From NCBI GenBank assembly GCA_048213135.1, contig PS015198.1, forward strand, positions 68,932 to 128,991: 60,060 nucleotides of DNA, given 5' to 3'. Origin of the DNA: Reclinomonas americana ATCC 50394. Lineage: Eukaryota; Jakobida; Jakobea; Jakobida. A program made the position numbers and the translations under genes. The stretch's first letter is position 1. Every line of letters starts with the position of its first letter. Shown here one piece after another: positions 48,001 to 57,490 of this stretch. The notes under the pieces were generated by a model. That model worked only from the letters and a program-made list of their open reading frames with translations, made no database searches and had not been told where the DNA came from.

Positions 48001-49662
48001 AATAGGCGCGCTGGCCGCGAGTGCTGTACACTTTCAAGCACGGCGATGTGAAGCAGGGAGCTGACGGGCCGATTTACTCTGGTCTGCGCGTGCGCATGGG
48101 TCTGCATTTTGGCCAGGTGCAAGACAAGGTGAGGACAGAGGGAGAGTGCGTGCGTGTTTGGCGACGTCGGCATCGTTGTCACTAAATGCTTTCTCCTCCC
48201 ATTTGATTCTCTTGGTGCAAACGTAGGTCGACGAGGTGAGTGGATTCACCTGCTCGCTAATGCGCTCGTCTCTATGATCCTAATTCCAGTGCGCCCACAC
48301 GCAGACCAACAACCGTCCCGACTACTACGGACCAATGGTGAATCGTGGCGCGCGTGTGGCTGGCACAGCCGCCGGCGGCATGATCCACGTGAGCGAAGAA
48401 TTGCTCAGTCAGATCCCTCGCAATGCTGACGGTACACTGGACCTGTGCCTCGGCACATGCACCAACTACATTGGACCGCTCATGCTGAAGGGCCTGGACG
48501 ACGCCATTCATGGTGAGGAGACAATTTGCTGGTCAAGGAAACTGTCGTCGGTGTGTCTCACCTTTATCGCATACGCGCAGTGTATCAAATCTTGCCCTAC
48601 GCGCTCCGCGAGCGCGGCACGGGCGGATGGAACAACATCTCCTCGGTGCCGGAGGATCTGAGCCAGTTTGTGCCCGACACCAACCTCATCAGCGACGAGG
48701 CCAAGATGGCCGAGGAGGATCCACCGACACAAGACGATGCCACTCCCGACGTCAACGCTGCTGCAGAATTCAGTCCGTCGGAGTCAGGAAAGTCGGCAAA
48801 GAGCGGCGCGCTCATTGTCGCCGCGGCTCGGTCCAACCGAAGTGGACGCCCGGGATCGGCGTCCGCGCAGAGTCGACGCAGTCGACCTGGCGAGGTGTGT
48901 GTCGATGAATAGAGAAGAGAGGAATTGTCTTGCCTGGTGGTTCGCTGACTGTTCGCACAGTCCCCACGAGACCCAGAAATGGGTGCTGGCGGAAGCCACG
49001 CTGGTGGCCTCATGAGTCCGGCTAGCGCCGGCTCACAGCGAAGCCTTCGATCACGGCGTCCAAGTGGCGACGTGGTGAAGTTTGAGGAGGACTCTGCAAT
49101 CGCTCGCATGGCGCGCGACACGACCGAGTTGGAGGACCTCACCAAGAGCGCGCGCAACAGCGGCCGTCGATTCTCCCACTTCGAGGTGGTGTGCATACCG
49201 GGCACCAATGGTGGCAAGCCCCAGTTTTACATGCAGCCAAAGGAGCAACGTCGACGCGGCGACGAGTACGTGATCAGCGAGAATGCACCGATGCATGTAA
49301 TGCGCAGCGCCACCGGCTCGGTGGCGGAATTCGCTCGGCTGCCACACCAGCCAGATGCGCACAGGCAGCACGAGGACACCAGCAGCAGCGTCGGCGAACG
49401 ACGAGTGGGTGTGATGCCTCGCGGCGGCGGTGGCGGCCACGTCGACGACGAGCACGTCGACTCAGAGATTGAGGAGGTGGTCGGCGCGCGCCACTCCATC
49501 CCCGACATTGGCACCTACCACCGGCAGCAGTCGGGATACGGGGATGTGGACGGCGGAGTCGCGCCGATGCCATCCTCCGGATCGAATCACAGTGCTGGCG
49601 GCACGAGCCGCCGGCGAAGTGTTGGGTTTGCGCAGTCGCCGCGTTCCGACGAGCACGCGTGA
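45046..49662 (+). CDS. Ammonium transporter (Amt) fused to class III adenylate cyclase domain
   Basis: About 21 exons: 45046-45150, 45220-45243, 45312-45347, 45448-45492, 45592 to about 45603 (TTDFMS), 45726-45876, 45944-46132, 46201-46343, 46407 onwards, 46628-46739, 46804-46944, 47017-47123, 47185-47272, 47331-47594, 47660-47776, 47850-47929, 48006-48128, 48227-48235 (tentative 9 nt exon), 48290-48512, 48581-48894 and 48961-49662 (TGA). The Amt part has FIMQAGFLLVE, TIVSGAMAER, YPVVVHWEW, DFAGDGAVHMVGG and VHLFGG, so both pore histidines are kept. After the last TM helix (VLLFLWRYV) comes a complete cyclase: IAFTDVEGSTALW (metal Asp), YEVKTEGDAFMIAF (second metal Asp; Lys of ATP-specific enzymes), RPDYYGPMVNRGARV (Asp, catalytic Asn and Arg). 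It resembles the trypanosomatid/fungal adenylate cyclase subtype. The tail from about 48660 is disordered and Ser/Arg-rich. Predicted role: plasma-membrane ammonium transport or sensing coupled to cAMP. Confidence 0.9.
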
Positions 49663-50498
49663 GCTGAGAGGGAGAGAGAGAGAGAGGGAGATAGGAGAAA
49701 AATGAGTTCAAATCAAAAGCAACGTAATATGCTGCAGAAGGGGGAGGGCAGGCGAAGCTACAATGCAGGCTCAGCTTGTTCGAAGCTCCAAGAACAAACA
49801 AAATCACTTGCCAGATATCGATTCGGATAAGGATGATATCGAATGCCGCGCGCAATATCGACGAATTCGATACGCGCGCGCAGTGAGTGTGGTATCATTG
49901 TGTGGCACGATCCGGGGTCACCAAGTGCACAAGGCTGGCATCATCCAGCGCCACAGCAATCCACTGTTCAACCACGCAGTTCTCGACTTGTCCGGAGCTA
50001 CAGCTCGGGCTCCGAGAGCGCACACACACTAGGAACCTGTTGCTGCCAAGATTGGTGTTTGTGTTGATGTTTTGGATACGGTTGAATAACTTGGTCGACG
50101 TCATCAAGACAGCTGTTGCTTGTTTGTTGCAATTGGTGCACGCTGCGTGAATGAATTGTTGTTCATGCTTTTACAATCGGATCCGTTTATGCCTTCTGGC
50201 ACCGGCACCTCTTCGATAAATTTGCAGCAGCTAAGTGTCTAATCCACGCTCGAGTCATGGGTTCTCTTGCAGATCCAGAATTCGAAACTTCGAATTCATG
50301 CATGACTACCACCTCTCGACGTTCTCTGAATCTCGAGATCGTGCTGCTTCTGTTATATTGCATCTGTCGCTGGTGCTCACTGACGATGGCAATCATCATG
50401 CAGCCGGTGTTGCTTGAGCGTTTCCCCACAAACCCGCCCTTCTCTTCTCTTCCCGCCATTTCCATTGTCCCGGTGTTTGCCATTCACACTCTTCACAA
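49663..50498. other. Intergenic sequence with AT-CG palindromic motifs
   Basis: No exon recognised. Contains (GA)n just after the cyclase stop and several TATCGA/TCGATA-type motifs at 49815-49875 near CGCGCG, upstream of the basic-protein exon at 50499. Confidence 0.5.
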
Positions 50499-50690
50499 AT
50501 GTCTGACGCCGATCACTCTGCTGCCGCCGCCGCTGCTGGCGATGCTCAAGCTGCTGCTGCTGATGCCAAGAAGGGAGGCAAGAAGGCCGGCAAGAAGGCC
50601 GCTGCTGCCAAGCCCGCGGCTGCTGCGGCGGCTGCGGAGCCCGCGCGCCGCTCCACTCGTGAGCGCAAGGCCACCACGTACCTTATCAAG
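50499..50690 (+). CDS. First exon of an Ala/Lys-rich, histone H1-like or chromatin protein
   Basis: MSDADHSAAAAAAGD start, then KKGGKKAGKK and alanine-rich runs, then RRSTRERKATTYLIK and a GTGTGT donor. The composition resembles H1 tails and other chromatin proteins; the RRSTRERK motif suggests a folded domain follows. The rest is lost in microsatellites and the gap at 51062-51551. Family not identified. Confidence 0.6.
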
Positions 50691-50699
50691 GTGTGTGAG

Positions 50700-50970
50700 A
50701 GGGAGAGAGAGGGAGGGGAGATGGGGAGGAGAATGCGTGTGTGTGCATTGTATGTGTGATGAGATTGATTGGGTGAATGCAGTGTGTGCGTGTGTTTGTG
50801 TGAGGGAGAGAGAAAGACACAAAGAGTCACACACACACGCACACACACGCACAGAGAGAGAGAGAGAGAGAGAGGCGTAGACGTGTGTGCATGCGTGCAT
50901 GCAGGTGTGCACGGAGAGACAGTGCACGAAAGAGAACGCAACACTTTGTGCATTCTCGCGCGCATAATGA

Positions 50971-51055
<85 letters not shown>

Positions 51056-51061
51056 GAGGAG
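50700..51061. repeat. (GA)n and (CA)n microsatellites
   Basis: About 70 bases of uninterrupted (CA)n at 50970-51036 followed by (GA)n, running into the gap at 51062. Confidence 0.85.
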
Positions 51062-51810
51062 NNNNNNNNNNNNNNNNNNNNNNNNNNNNNNNNNNNNNNN
51101 NNNNNNNNNNNNNNNNNNNNNNNNNNNNNNNNNNNNNNNNNNNNNNNNNNNNNNNNNNNNNNNNNNNNNNNNNNNNNNNNNNNNNNNNNNNNNNNNNNNN
51201 NNNNNNNNNNNNNNNNNNNNNNNNNNNNNNNNNNNNNNNNNNNNNNNNNNNNNNNNNNNNNNNNNNNNNNNNNNNNNNNNNNNNNNNNNNNNNNNNNNNN
51301 NNNNNNNNNNNNNNNNNNNNNNNNNNNNNNNNNNNNNNNNNNNNNNNNNNNNNNNNNNNNNNNNNNNNNNNNNNNNNNNNNNNNNNNNNNNNNNNNNNNN
51401 NNNNNNNNNNNNNNNNNNNNNNNNNNNNNNNNNNNNNNNNNNNNNNNNNNNNNNNNNNNNNNNNNNNNNNNNNNNNNNNNNNNNNNNNNNNNNNNNNNNN
51501 NNNNNNNNNNNNNNNNNNNNNNNNNNNNNNNNNNNNNNNNNNNNNNNNNNNCATCATCATCGCCACTGCCGTCACCAGCACAACAGAGAGCCACACTCAA
51601 TCGTACAAGCGAGAAAAGAGATTCAGAGAGGGTAAGGGTGGGGAAAAAGACATCAATCGAGAAAAAACACATAGGAGTGAGAGGAAGGGAGCGTGCGGAA
51701 ACCACATTAAGAGTCGCGCGCCGACAGCTTACTCGCTCTTCTGTGGTGGGAGGGGAGGAAGAGTGAGTGAAAAGGGAGAGGAACGGGGCAAATTTTTCAA
51801 TCACACAAAC

Positions 51811-52076
51811 CTCGGCCTTGTCGTCGTCGCCGTCAGTCTTCTGCTTCTTCTGCGGCGGCTCGTCCTCACCAGCGTCACCGCTGTCGGCCTTCTTGCCCTG
51901 CTCCAACAGTGAGCAAGCGGGCAGAGACACGCTGGATAAGAAATGCGTGTGTTCCAAACCTTCTTGGCGGCCTTCTTCTTCGGCTGCGCGGGCTTCTTGG
52001 GAGCGGCCTCGCGTGCGCGCTTCTTGGTCACTGGAGCCTCATCCTCCTCATCGCCACCCATGTCGGTGTCGGTGTC
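51811..52076 (-). CDS. Exons of a Lys/Asp/Glu-rich nuclear-type protein (partial)
   Basis: Two minus-strand exons: 51959-52076 (DTDTDMGGDEEDEAP, then KKRAREAAPKKP and KKKAAKK) and 51811-51897 (GKKADSGDAGEDEPPQKKQK, then DGDDDKAE), both with GTTTG donors and CAG acceptors. A further SGDDD segment abuts the gap at 51551. Alternating acidic blocks and bipartite NLS-like KKRAR/KKQK motifs suggest a chromatin or nucleolar protein. The composition is close to the plus-strand exon at 50499. They may be separate convergent genes or, if the gap hides an inversion, parts of one gene. Confidence 0.5.
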
Positions 52077-53316
52077 CTGCATGAAGAGAGTGGAGAGAGG
52101 GAGGATGAGGGGAAAAAAGAGCGAGATTCGGAAGAATGCACACACAGACATGCATTCGAGCGCTCGCCAGCGCGTCTTTCGCATGCATTGTGCGGTGACT
52201 GTGTGCGTGTGAACGTGCGTTGCTATGTGTATGCATCAGTGTCATGCGTTTGTGTCCGCGCACATGTATGCATGCACTCAACGTCGCTGTCTAACATCGA
52301 CACTGGCAAATGCACCACTCAGAACGCCTCGCTCTCACACAAGCACATACACACACACAANNNNNNNNNNNNNNNNNNNNNNNNNNNNNNNNNNNNNNNN
52401 NNNNNNNNNNNNNNNNNNNNNNNNNNNNNNNNNNNNNNNNNNNNNNNNNNNNNNNNNNNNNNNNNNNNNNNNNNNNNNNNNNNNNNNNNNNNNNNNNNNN
52501 NNNNNNNNNNNNNNNNNNNNNNNNNNNNNNNNNNNNNNNNNNNNNNNNNNNNNNNNNNNNNNNNNNNNNNNNNNNNNNNNNNNNNNNNNNNNNNNNNNNN
52601 NNNNNNNNNNNNNNNNNNNNNNNNNNNNNNNNNNNNNNNNNNNNNNNNNNNNNNNNNNNNNNNNNNNNNNNNNNNNNNNNNNNNNNNNNNNNNNNNNNNN
52701 NNNNNNNNNNNNNNNNNNNNNNNNNNNNNNNNNNNNNNNNNNNNNNNNNNNNNNNNNNNNNNNNNNNNNNNNNNNNNNNNNNNNNNNNNNNNNNNNNNNN
52801 NNNNNNNNNNNNNNNNNNNNNNNNNNNNNNNNNNNNNNNNNNNNNNNNNNNNNNNNNNNNNNNNNNNNNNNNNNNNNNNNNNNNNNNNNNNNNNNNNNNN
52901 NNNNNNNNNNNNNNNNNNNNNNNNNNNNNNNNNNNNNNNNNNNNNNNNNNNNNNNNNNNNNNNNNNNNNNNNNNNNNNNNNNNNNNNNNNNNNNNNNNNN
53001 NNNNNNNNNNNNNNNNNNNNNNNNNNNNNNNNNNNNNNNNNNNNNNNNNNNNNNNNNNNNNNNNNNNNNNNNNNNNNNNNNNNNNNNNNNNNNNNNNNNN
53101 NNNNNNNNNNNNNNNNNNNNNNNNNNNNNNNNNNNNNNNNNNNNNNNNNNNNNNNNNNNNNNNNNNNNNNNNNNNNNNNNNNNNNNNNNNNNNNNNNNTG
53201 GTGGTGGTGGTTCTCGCCGCCACCCACCACGTCTCCACCGCCCAGCACACATGCTGCAGCCGCTTGCAATGCATCCAATCCCTCCACCTTGCACCTTACT
53301 TTTGTTGCTTCTTCCT
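52077..53316. other. Low-complexity sequence and large gap
   Basis: CA/GTGT-rich sequence to 52360, N gap 52361-53198, then a short CCACC-rich stretch downstream of the dioxygenase gene. No gene seen in readable sequence. Confidence 0.55.
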
Positions 53317-54520
53317 TCATTCACCGTCGTACGCGGTGGCGGGGTCAAACACGAGCGGGAAGAACTGGCCTTCGATTTTGTGGCCGCGAGGCACGGGCGG
53401 CACATTTTGCAGCAGCTCCCCATCCGTGTCGCTAATGGTGCCGTCGGCAAAGTAATTGAGTGCGAGTGCACGCCGCGGTGCTGCCGAGTGGTTGGCAAAC
53501 GAGCCGTGCACTGTGAGTGGGTGGTGGAAGGAGAGGCAGCCGCGCCCAATGTTGCCGCACACGGGCGCAAACTCGTCGAGTTCCTCCGCTTTGAGGATGC
53601 CGCGAATGCTCTCCATCGTGGCAAAGTCCTGCGCTCGTGTCAGCGGCATGAGGCAGAGGAGGAGGGGGGCGAGCGTCACGCAACACGATCGGTGATGGGC
53701 AGAGGCTTGCCGTCTCGGTGCCACCGATGCGATCCGGGCACGAATTGCAGGCCCCCGTTCTCCTCGTTCTGCGCATCGAGCGCCACATGCACCGTCATGT
53801 GGCACATGGGGATGGTGCGTTGCCAGTACGAGTAATCCTGCACAGATGGGAAGGCCAGCGTCACGGGCGGAGGGAAGGGATTGGAGAGAAAACAAGCACT
53901 TCTCAAACCTGATGCCACGCGACGACCTGCACGAGACACGTGTCAATCACTTGCGCGCTCACTCACTTGCTCCCTCCATACACAGGCCACTCACTCCGCC
54001 ATGCTTCGCCGGCTTGGCGAAACACTGATCGTGCCAGAATCGAACGGCTGTCTCCTGTCCGGGTCGCAGCAGCTGCGATGTCGGCACCACCACTCCACGC
54101 GCAAAGATCACATCGTGGAAGGCGGGGGTGAGTCGCCACTGCCCGAGACAGTGCATCAGCACGGCGTCGGGGTTGCCGCCTTGATTGGCGTGGAACTCGT
54201 GCAGCAGCGAGGGGAAGCCCGGGTGCGGGTGTTTCTCCGGCTCCAGCAGGTGATTGTAGTCGCGCAGGAGCATGTCACACTGCTCGTCGGTGAACACTGC
54301 GTGGGAACGGGGGATGAGTGGGAGTGGGAGGAAAGAGAGAGAGAGAGAGTGAGAGAGGAGAAGGAGACGGAGTACCGGGTGTGTCGAGGACGAGAAAGCC
54401 ATTGGTGTTGTAGTCGTCGATCTGTGCCTGTGAGAGACGGAAGGTCTTGGCCGGTGCCTCGTGTGGACAGAGGACGCCGAGAGAGTGGGAGAAGCGCGAC
54501 AGGTCGTCAATGTCTCCCAT
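53317..54520 (-). CDS. Phytanoyl-CoA dioxygenase (PhyH) family protein
   Basis: Fe(II)/2-oxoglutarate-dependent dioxygenase of the PhyH family. Five exons join in frame: 54376-54520 (ATG at 54520; MGDIDDLSRF), 53995-54296, 53909-53926 (18 nt), 53685-53837 and 53317-53628 (TGA at 53317-53319). The iron ligands are H and D of WHQ-D (split between the 18 nt exon and the next) and H of LTVHGSFANHS, with Arg of AAPRRAL positioned to bind 2-oxoglutarate. NGFLVLDTPG near the N-terminus and NGGLQFVPGSH are also typical. The intron after ITDR begins GTTGCG. I see no obvious peroxisomal PTS1 at the C-terminus (ends AYDGE). The substrate cannot be told; the family also hydroxylates non-fatty substrates. 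Confidence 0.9.
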
Positions 54521-54552
54521 GATTTAGAAAAACGAGATATCAGGACACGAGT

Positions 54553-56010
54553 TTACTTGTTGCTGCTCGTGGCGTCCTCACTCGGGCGCCTCCGGTCCAT
54601 GTGCTTGCGCAGCGCACGGAGCAAGACACTACCTCCTCCACTGCCACCACCAGCTCCGCCCTCGGGAGGCGAAATGAAGACAGACTTGTCGACGTTGCGC
54701 AGGCGGGCCATCAATCCCGACGCGGTGGGCGACGTGGACTGGGCGCGACGGCGACGCTGCTGCAGGACGGCCTCGTGGCGAGCGGCGAGACCGCGGGGAG
54801 CAAACGGGGGAGAAAGCAAGCCGCTGGCCGACTTGCTGGATGTTGGCGGCGATTGCAAGTGCGGTGGTGGCGAAAGGGAGCGGCGTGCAGCTGCAGGCGT
54901 CTCTGGTGACCACCATCGGCGGCCACGAGCGCCAGCAGCAGCAGGAGGGGAGGAGAGGGCAGAAAGGGCAGGCATTGAAAGGCGACGTTCGGCAAAGGCA
55001 CGGGCGGGCGACGAATGACGGCACATGACTTCGGCAATCACATACTCCTCCAGCGCCGGATCGAGCGGCGGCTCCGACATGACCGAACCGTGGTCATCGG
55101 CGGCGATGGCACCGGCGGAGAGTGGCGAGGAGATGGCACGCTCACGATCGAGCAGGCGCTCGAGACTCGAGTTGAGGCGCGACCACGACGAGTCGCTGCG
55201 CGGGTGACCGCCGGCGTTGCGCCGTCGACGGGCGGCCACCGTTGCCGCCGCCGCCTCTGAGGCGGTGGGCGAGGCGGGCGAGATGACCTCGGGCGACACC
55301 TCTTCGGTGAACGAGTTGGAGGGTTTGCGAAAGCGGGCCAGAATGCGCTGCAGCGTGACCAGCGACGGATCGAGGCCGGAGCGCGCAAAGGCCAGTGTGG
55401 CGTCGTGCAAGTCGAATTTGGGGCCGGGTGATGCCGCCGCCTTGGCCTTTTTCGCCGCCAGCGCCGCCGCGGTGTTCTCAATCAGGGATTGGAGGGTGTC
55501 GGTGTCGAGGGGTTCCTCCGAGACCTTTTTTGTGGGGAGGGAAGAGATGAGGGGAAAGAGGGAGAAGTAGGGGGGAAGAATATGGATGGATACGAAACGT
55601 GTGGAAACGGCACGTTTTCGGAGCGGTGGTACATGAAAAAGGTCTCCACGGCGTCGGCCTGCGTCGACTCTTCCCGAATGCGCTCCTCCTCTGTGTGCAT
55701 GGTTGGAGGGAGTGAGCTGGCGGGCGGGGCGGGGGGAGTGGAGTCGTCGGGAAGGTGCGCAACTTTCGCGATCCAGCACGTCGCGCTTGCGCAGTTCCTC
55801 GGGATCGCCAATCTCCGCCGCTGGGAGGACGGGTGAGGGAAAGGGAGGCTATAGGGAAGAGGGTGAGTGGCTCACCGTACTGCTCCAGGCGAGTGCGCAG
55901 GGAGACTTGTGATTCGCGGACTTTCTGGCGGGGGGGGGGGGGGGGGGGGGGAGGAGGAGGGGAAGGGAGGAAGGAAGGAAGGAAGGGGNNNNNNNNNNNN
56001 NNNNNNNNCC

Positions 56011-56086
<76 letters not shown>

Positions 56087-56423
56087 CTCTCTCTCTCTCT
56101 CTCTCTCTCCCTCTCTCTCTCCCTTCTCCTCCCTTACCCACCCGATACTCTTTCAACACATCCGGCGGCTCCTCTCGCCTCAACGCCACCACCGGCACTC
56201 CCTCCACCAACCGCCTCGCCGCATCGGCCGCCGACTGCGACACAGACGACGACGACGACGATTGCACATGTCGCGATCCATCCTCCAACTCGAGCGATAC
56301 ACGCGTCTCTCCCCGCGAAACCTGCACCACTCGCCCGTATCGATGCTCCCACTTACCGCGCATCACGCGCACGCGATCGCCGATTTGCAGGCGAAGGCGC
56401 GGGCGATGGCGAGGTTCGCTCAT
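54553..56423 (-). CDS. Protein with N-terminal KOW-like segment and disordered C-terminus, function unknown
   Basis: Five exons in frame: 56142-56423 (ATG at 56423; MSEPRHRPRLRL), 55876-55924, 55764-55820, 55614-55690 and 54553-55524 (TAA). Exon 1 contains GDRVRVMRGKWEHRYGRVV, a KOW-like beta-barrel signature seen in ribosomal and elongation-factor proteins. A charged helical part follows (KVRESQVSLRTRLEQY, PEELRKRDVLDRE), then a long Ser/Pro/Ala/Arg-rich tail. I do not recognise the whole architecture. The intron after DRES begins GTTGCG; intron 1 holds a poly-G run, a 20-base gap and (CT)n. A TATATATA lies only a few bases upstream of the chosen ATG, so the true start could be elsewhere. 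It is divergent from the importin gene. Confidence 0.65.
55928..56130. repeat. Poly-G run, GGAA repeats, gap and (CT)n
   Basis: More than 20 consecutive G at about 55930-55950, then GGAAGGAAGG, a 20-base gap at 55989, then (CT)n to about 56125. Intronic in the KOW-like gene. Homopolymer length is not reliable. Confidence 0.8.
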
Positions 56424-56527
56424 GCAATATATATAACAACGCTCGCTGCGACTCCGGACATATCGATCGCGTGACCGACGTTCTTGGATGATTGTGGCCA
56501 CCTAGCGTTCTGCAGAAGTGGCAGCCT

Positions 56528-56562
56528 GTGGGCCTCTCGCCTTGACCGTTGATCCGTGAACG
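56528..56562 (+). repeat. 35 bp direct repeat, copy 1
   Basis: Matches 56694-56728 with two mismatches (GTGGGCCTCTCGCC versus GTGGGCCTGTCGCC, and CCGTGAACG versus CCTTGAACG). Weaker similarity (CCTAGCG, CTGCA) extends about 30 bp upstream in both copies. Confidence 0.75.
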
Positions 56563-56693
56563 GTCACGAATGGGATCGATATTGCGCATGCATGCAGTAT
56601 GCGTTAACGTTCTCGGATCGCTGCGAGTGTGCAGAAAGCGATGAGGTTGTGGTGAGCCTTGACAACCTAGCGGCCTGCATGAGCGTCAACCCA

Positions 56694-56728
56694 GTGGGCC
56701 TGTCGCCTTGACCGTTGATCCTTGAACG
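56694..56728 (+). repeat. 35 bp direct repeat, copy 2
   Basis: Second copy of the repeat at 56528-56562, 166 bp downstream, in the same orientation. Confidence 0.75.
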
Positions 56729-57490
56729 CACGATCGCGAAAAATGTCTTTCGAATTCGAATTCGTTCCCGGGCCCGGGGCTTTTTGCCTTGCATTGACCC
56801 TCGGCAAGGCACCTACGAGATCATGGTTGGCGAAAGCTCTCCTATGGCCATCGATACGGTGCAGCACACAGTGGAAGTGATAAGAGAACCCGCAACTTCG
56901 CGATCGATATTGATGTCTCCGGTCTTCGTGATCGTCCGCGCGTCGACTGGCAGGCAGTAATACAAGCAACTCATTCTCTTCGCAGTTGTCTCCCCTTGAC
57001 GCATGCAAGGCGTGAAGTACTTCGCATCGATATCAATTTCGATATCTTGCTGTTTTGTGCGCCGCTGGGAATTCCAGCATCGCCGCCAGCGCCCTGTGCT
57101 TGCTTTGCATGAAGTACTACATTGAGACCGTATACGTGCGTCTGGCCCTGGCCATCGCCGTTCACTTCGACACGATCGCGAGCGATATCGATATCGATCG
57201 CGGTCGCGGTCCCGAGAGCTTGAATTGCAGTCGCTGTCCCCGGTCCCACGCAAATGCTGTATCATACCCAGTGCGCTAGGGTCGCGTACATGGTCGTGGC
57301 GCGCTTGGTCACCCTAGGCCTGCACGCCTTCGCGAGAATTCGAATTCGAATTCCGTAAGCGCAAACGCAGCGCAACGATTGCAGCTGCGATCGCTCTGCA
57401 TCACATATTCCTGCCTTTACCTTCCCCATCTTCCTCCGAACAGCCACCAAGTCGACATCGACCTCCAAACTTTCTCTCACCAATCAAATC

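Larger units (their letters stand above)
56424..57490. promoter_or_regulatory. Divergent intergenic region between the KOW-like gene and importin
   Basis: About 1.07 kb between two divergent start codons. It holds several TCGATAT/ATATCGA motifs (about 56455, 56573, 56886, 57025, 57041, 57184), an alternating GAATTC block at 57336-57352, TTCGAATTCGAATTC at about 56748, and a 35 bp direct repeat. A shared or bidirectional promoter is inferred from position only. Confidence 0.4.
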
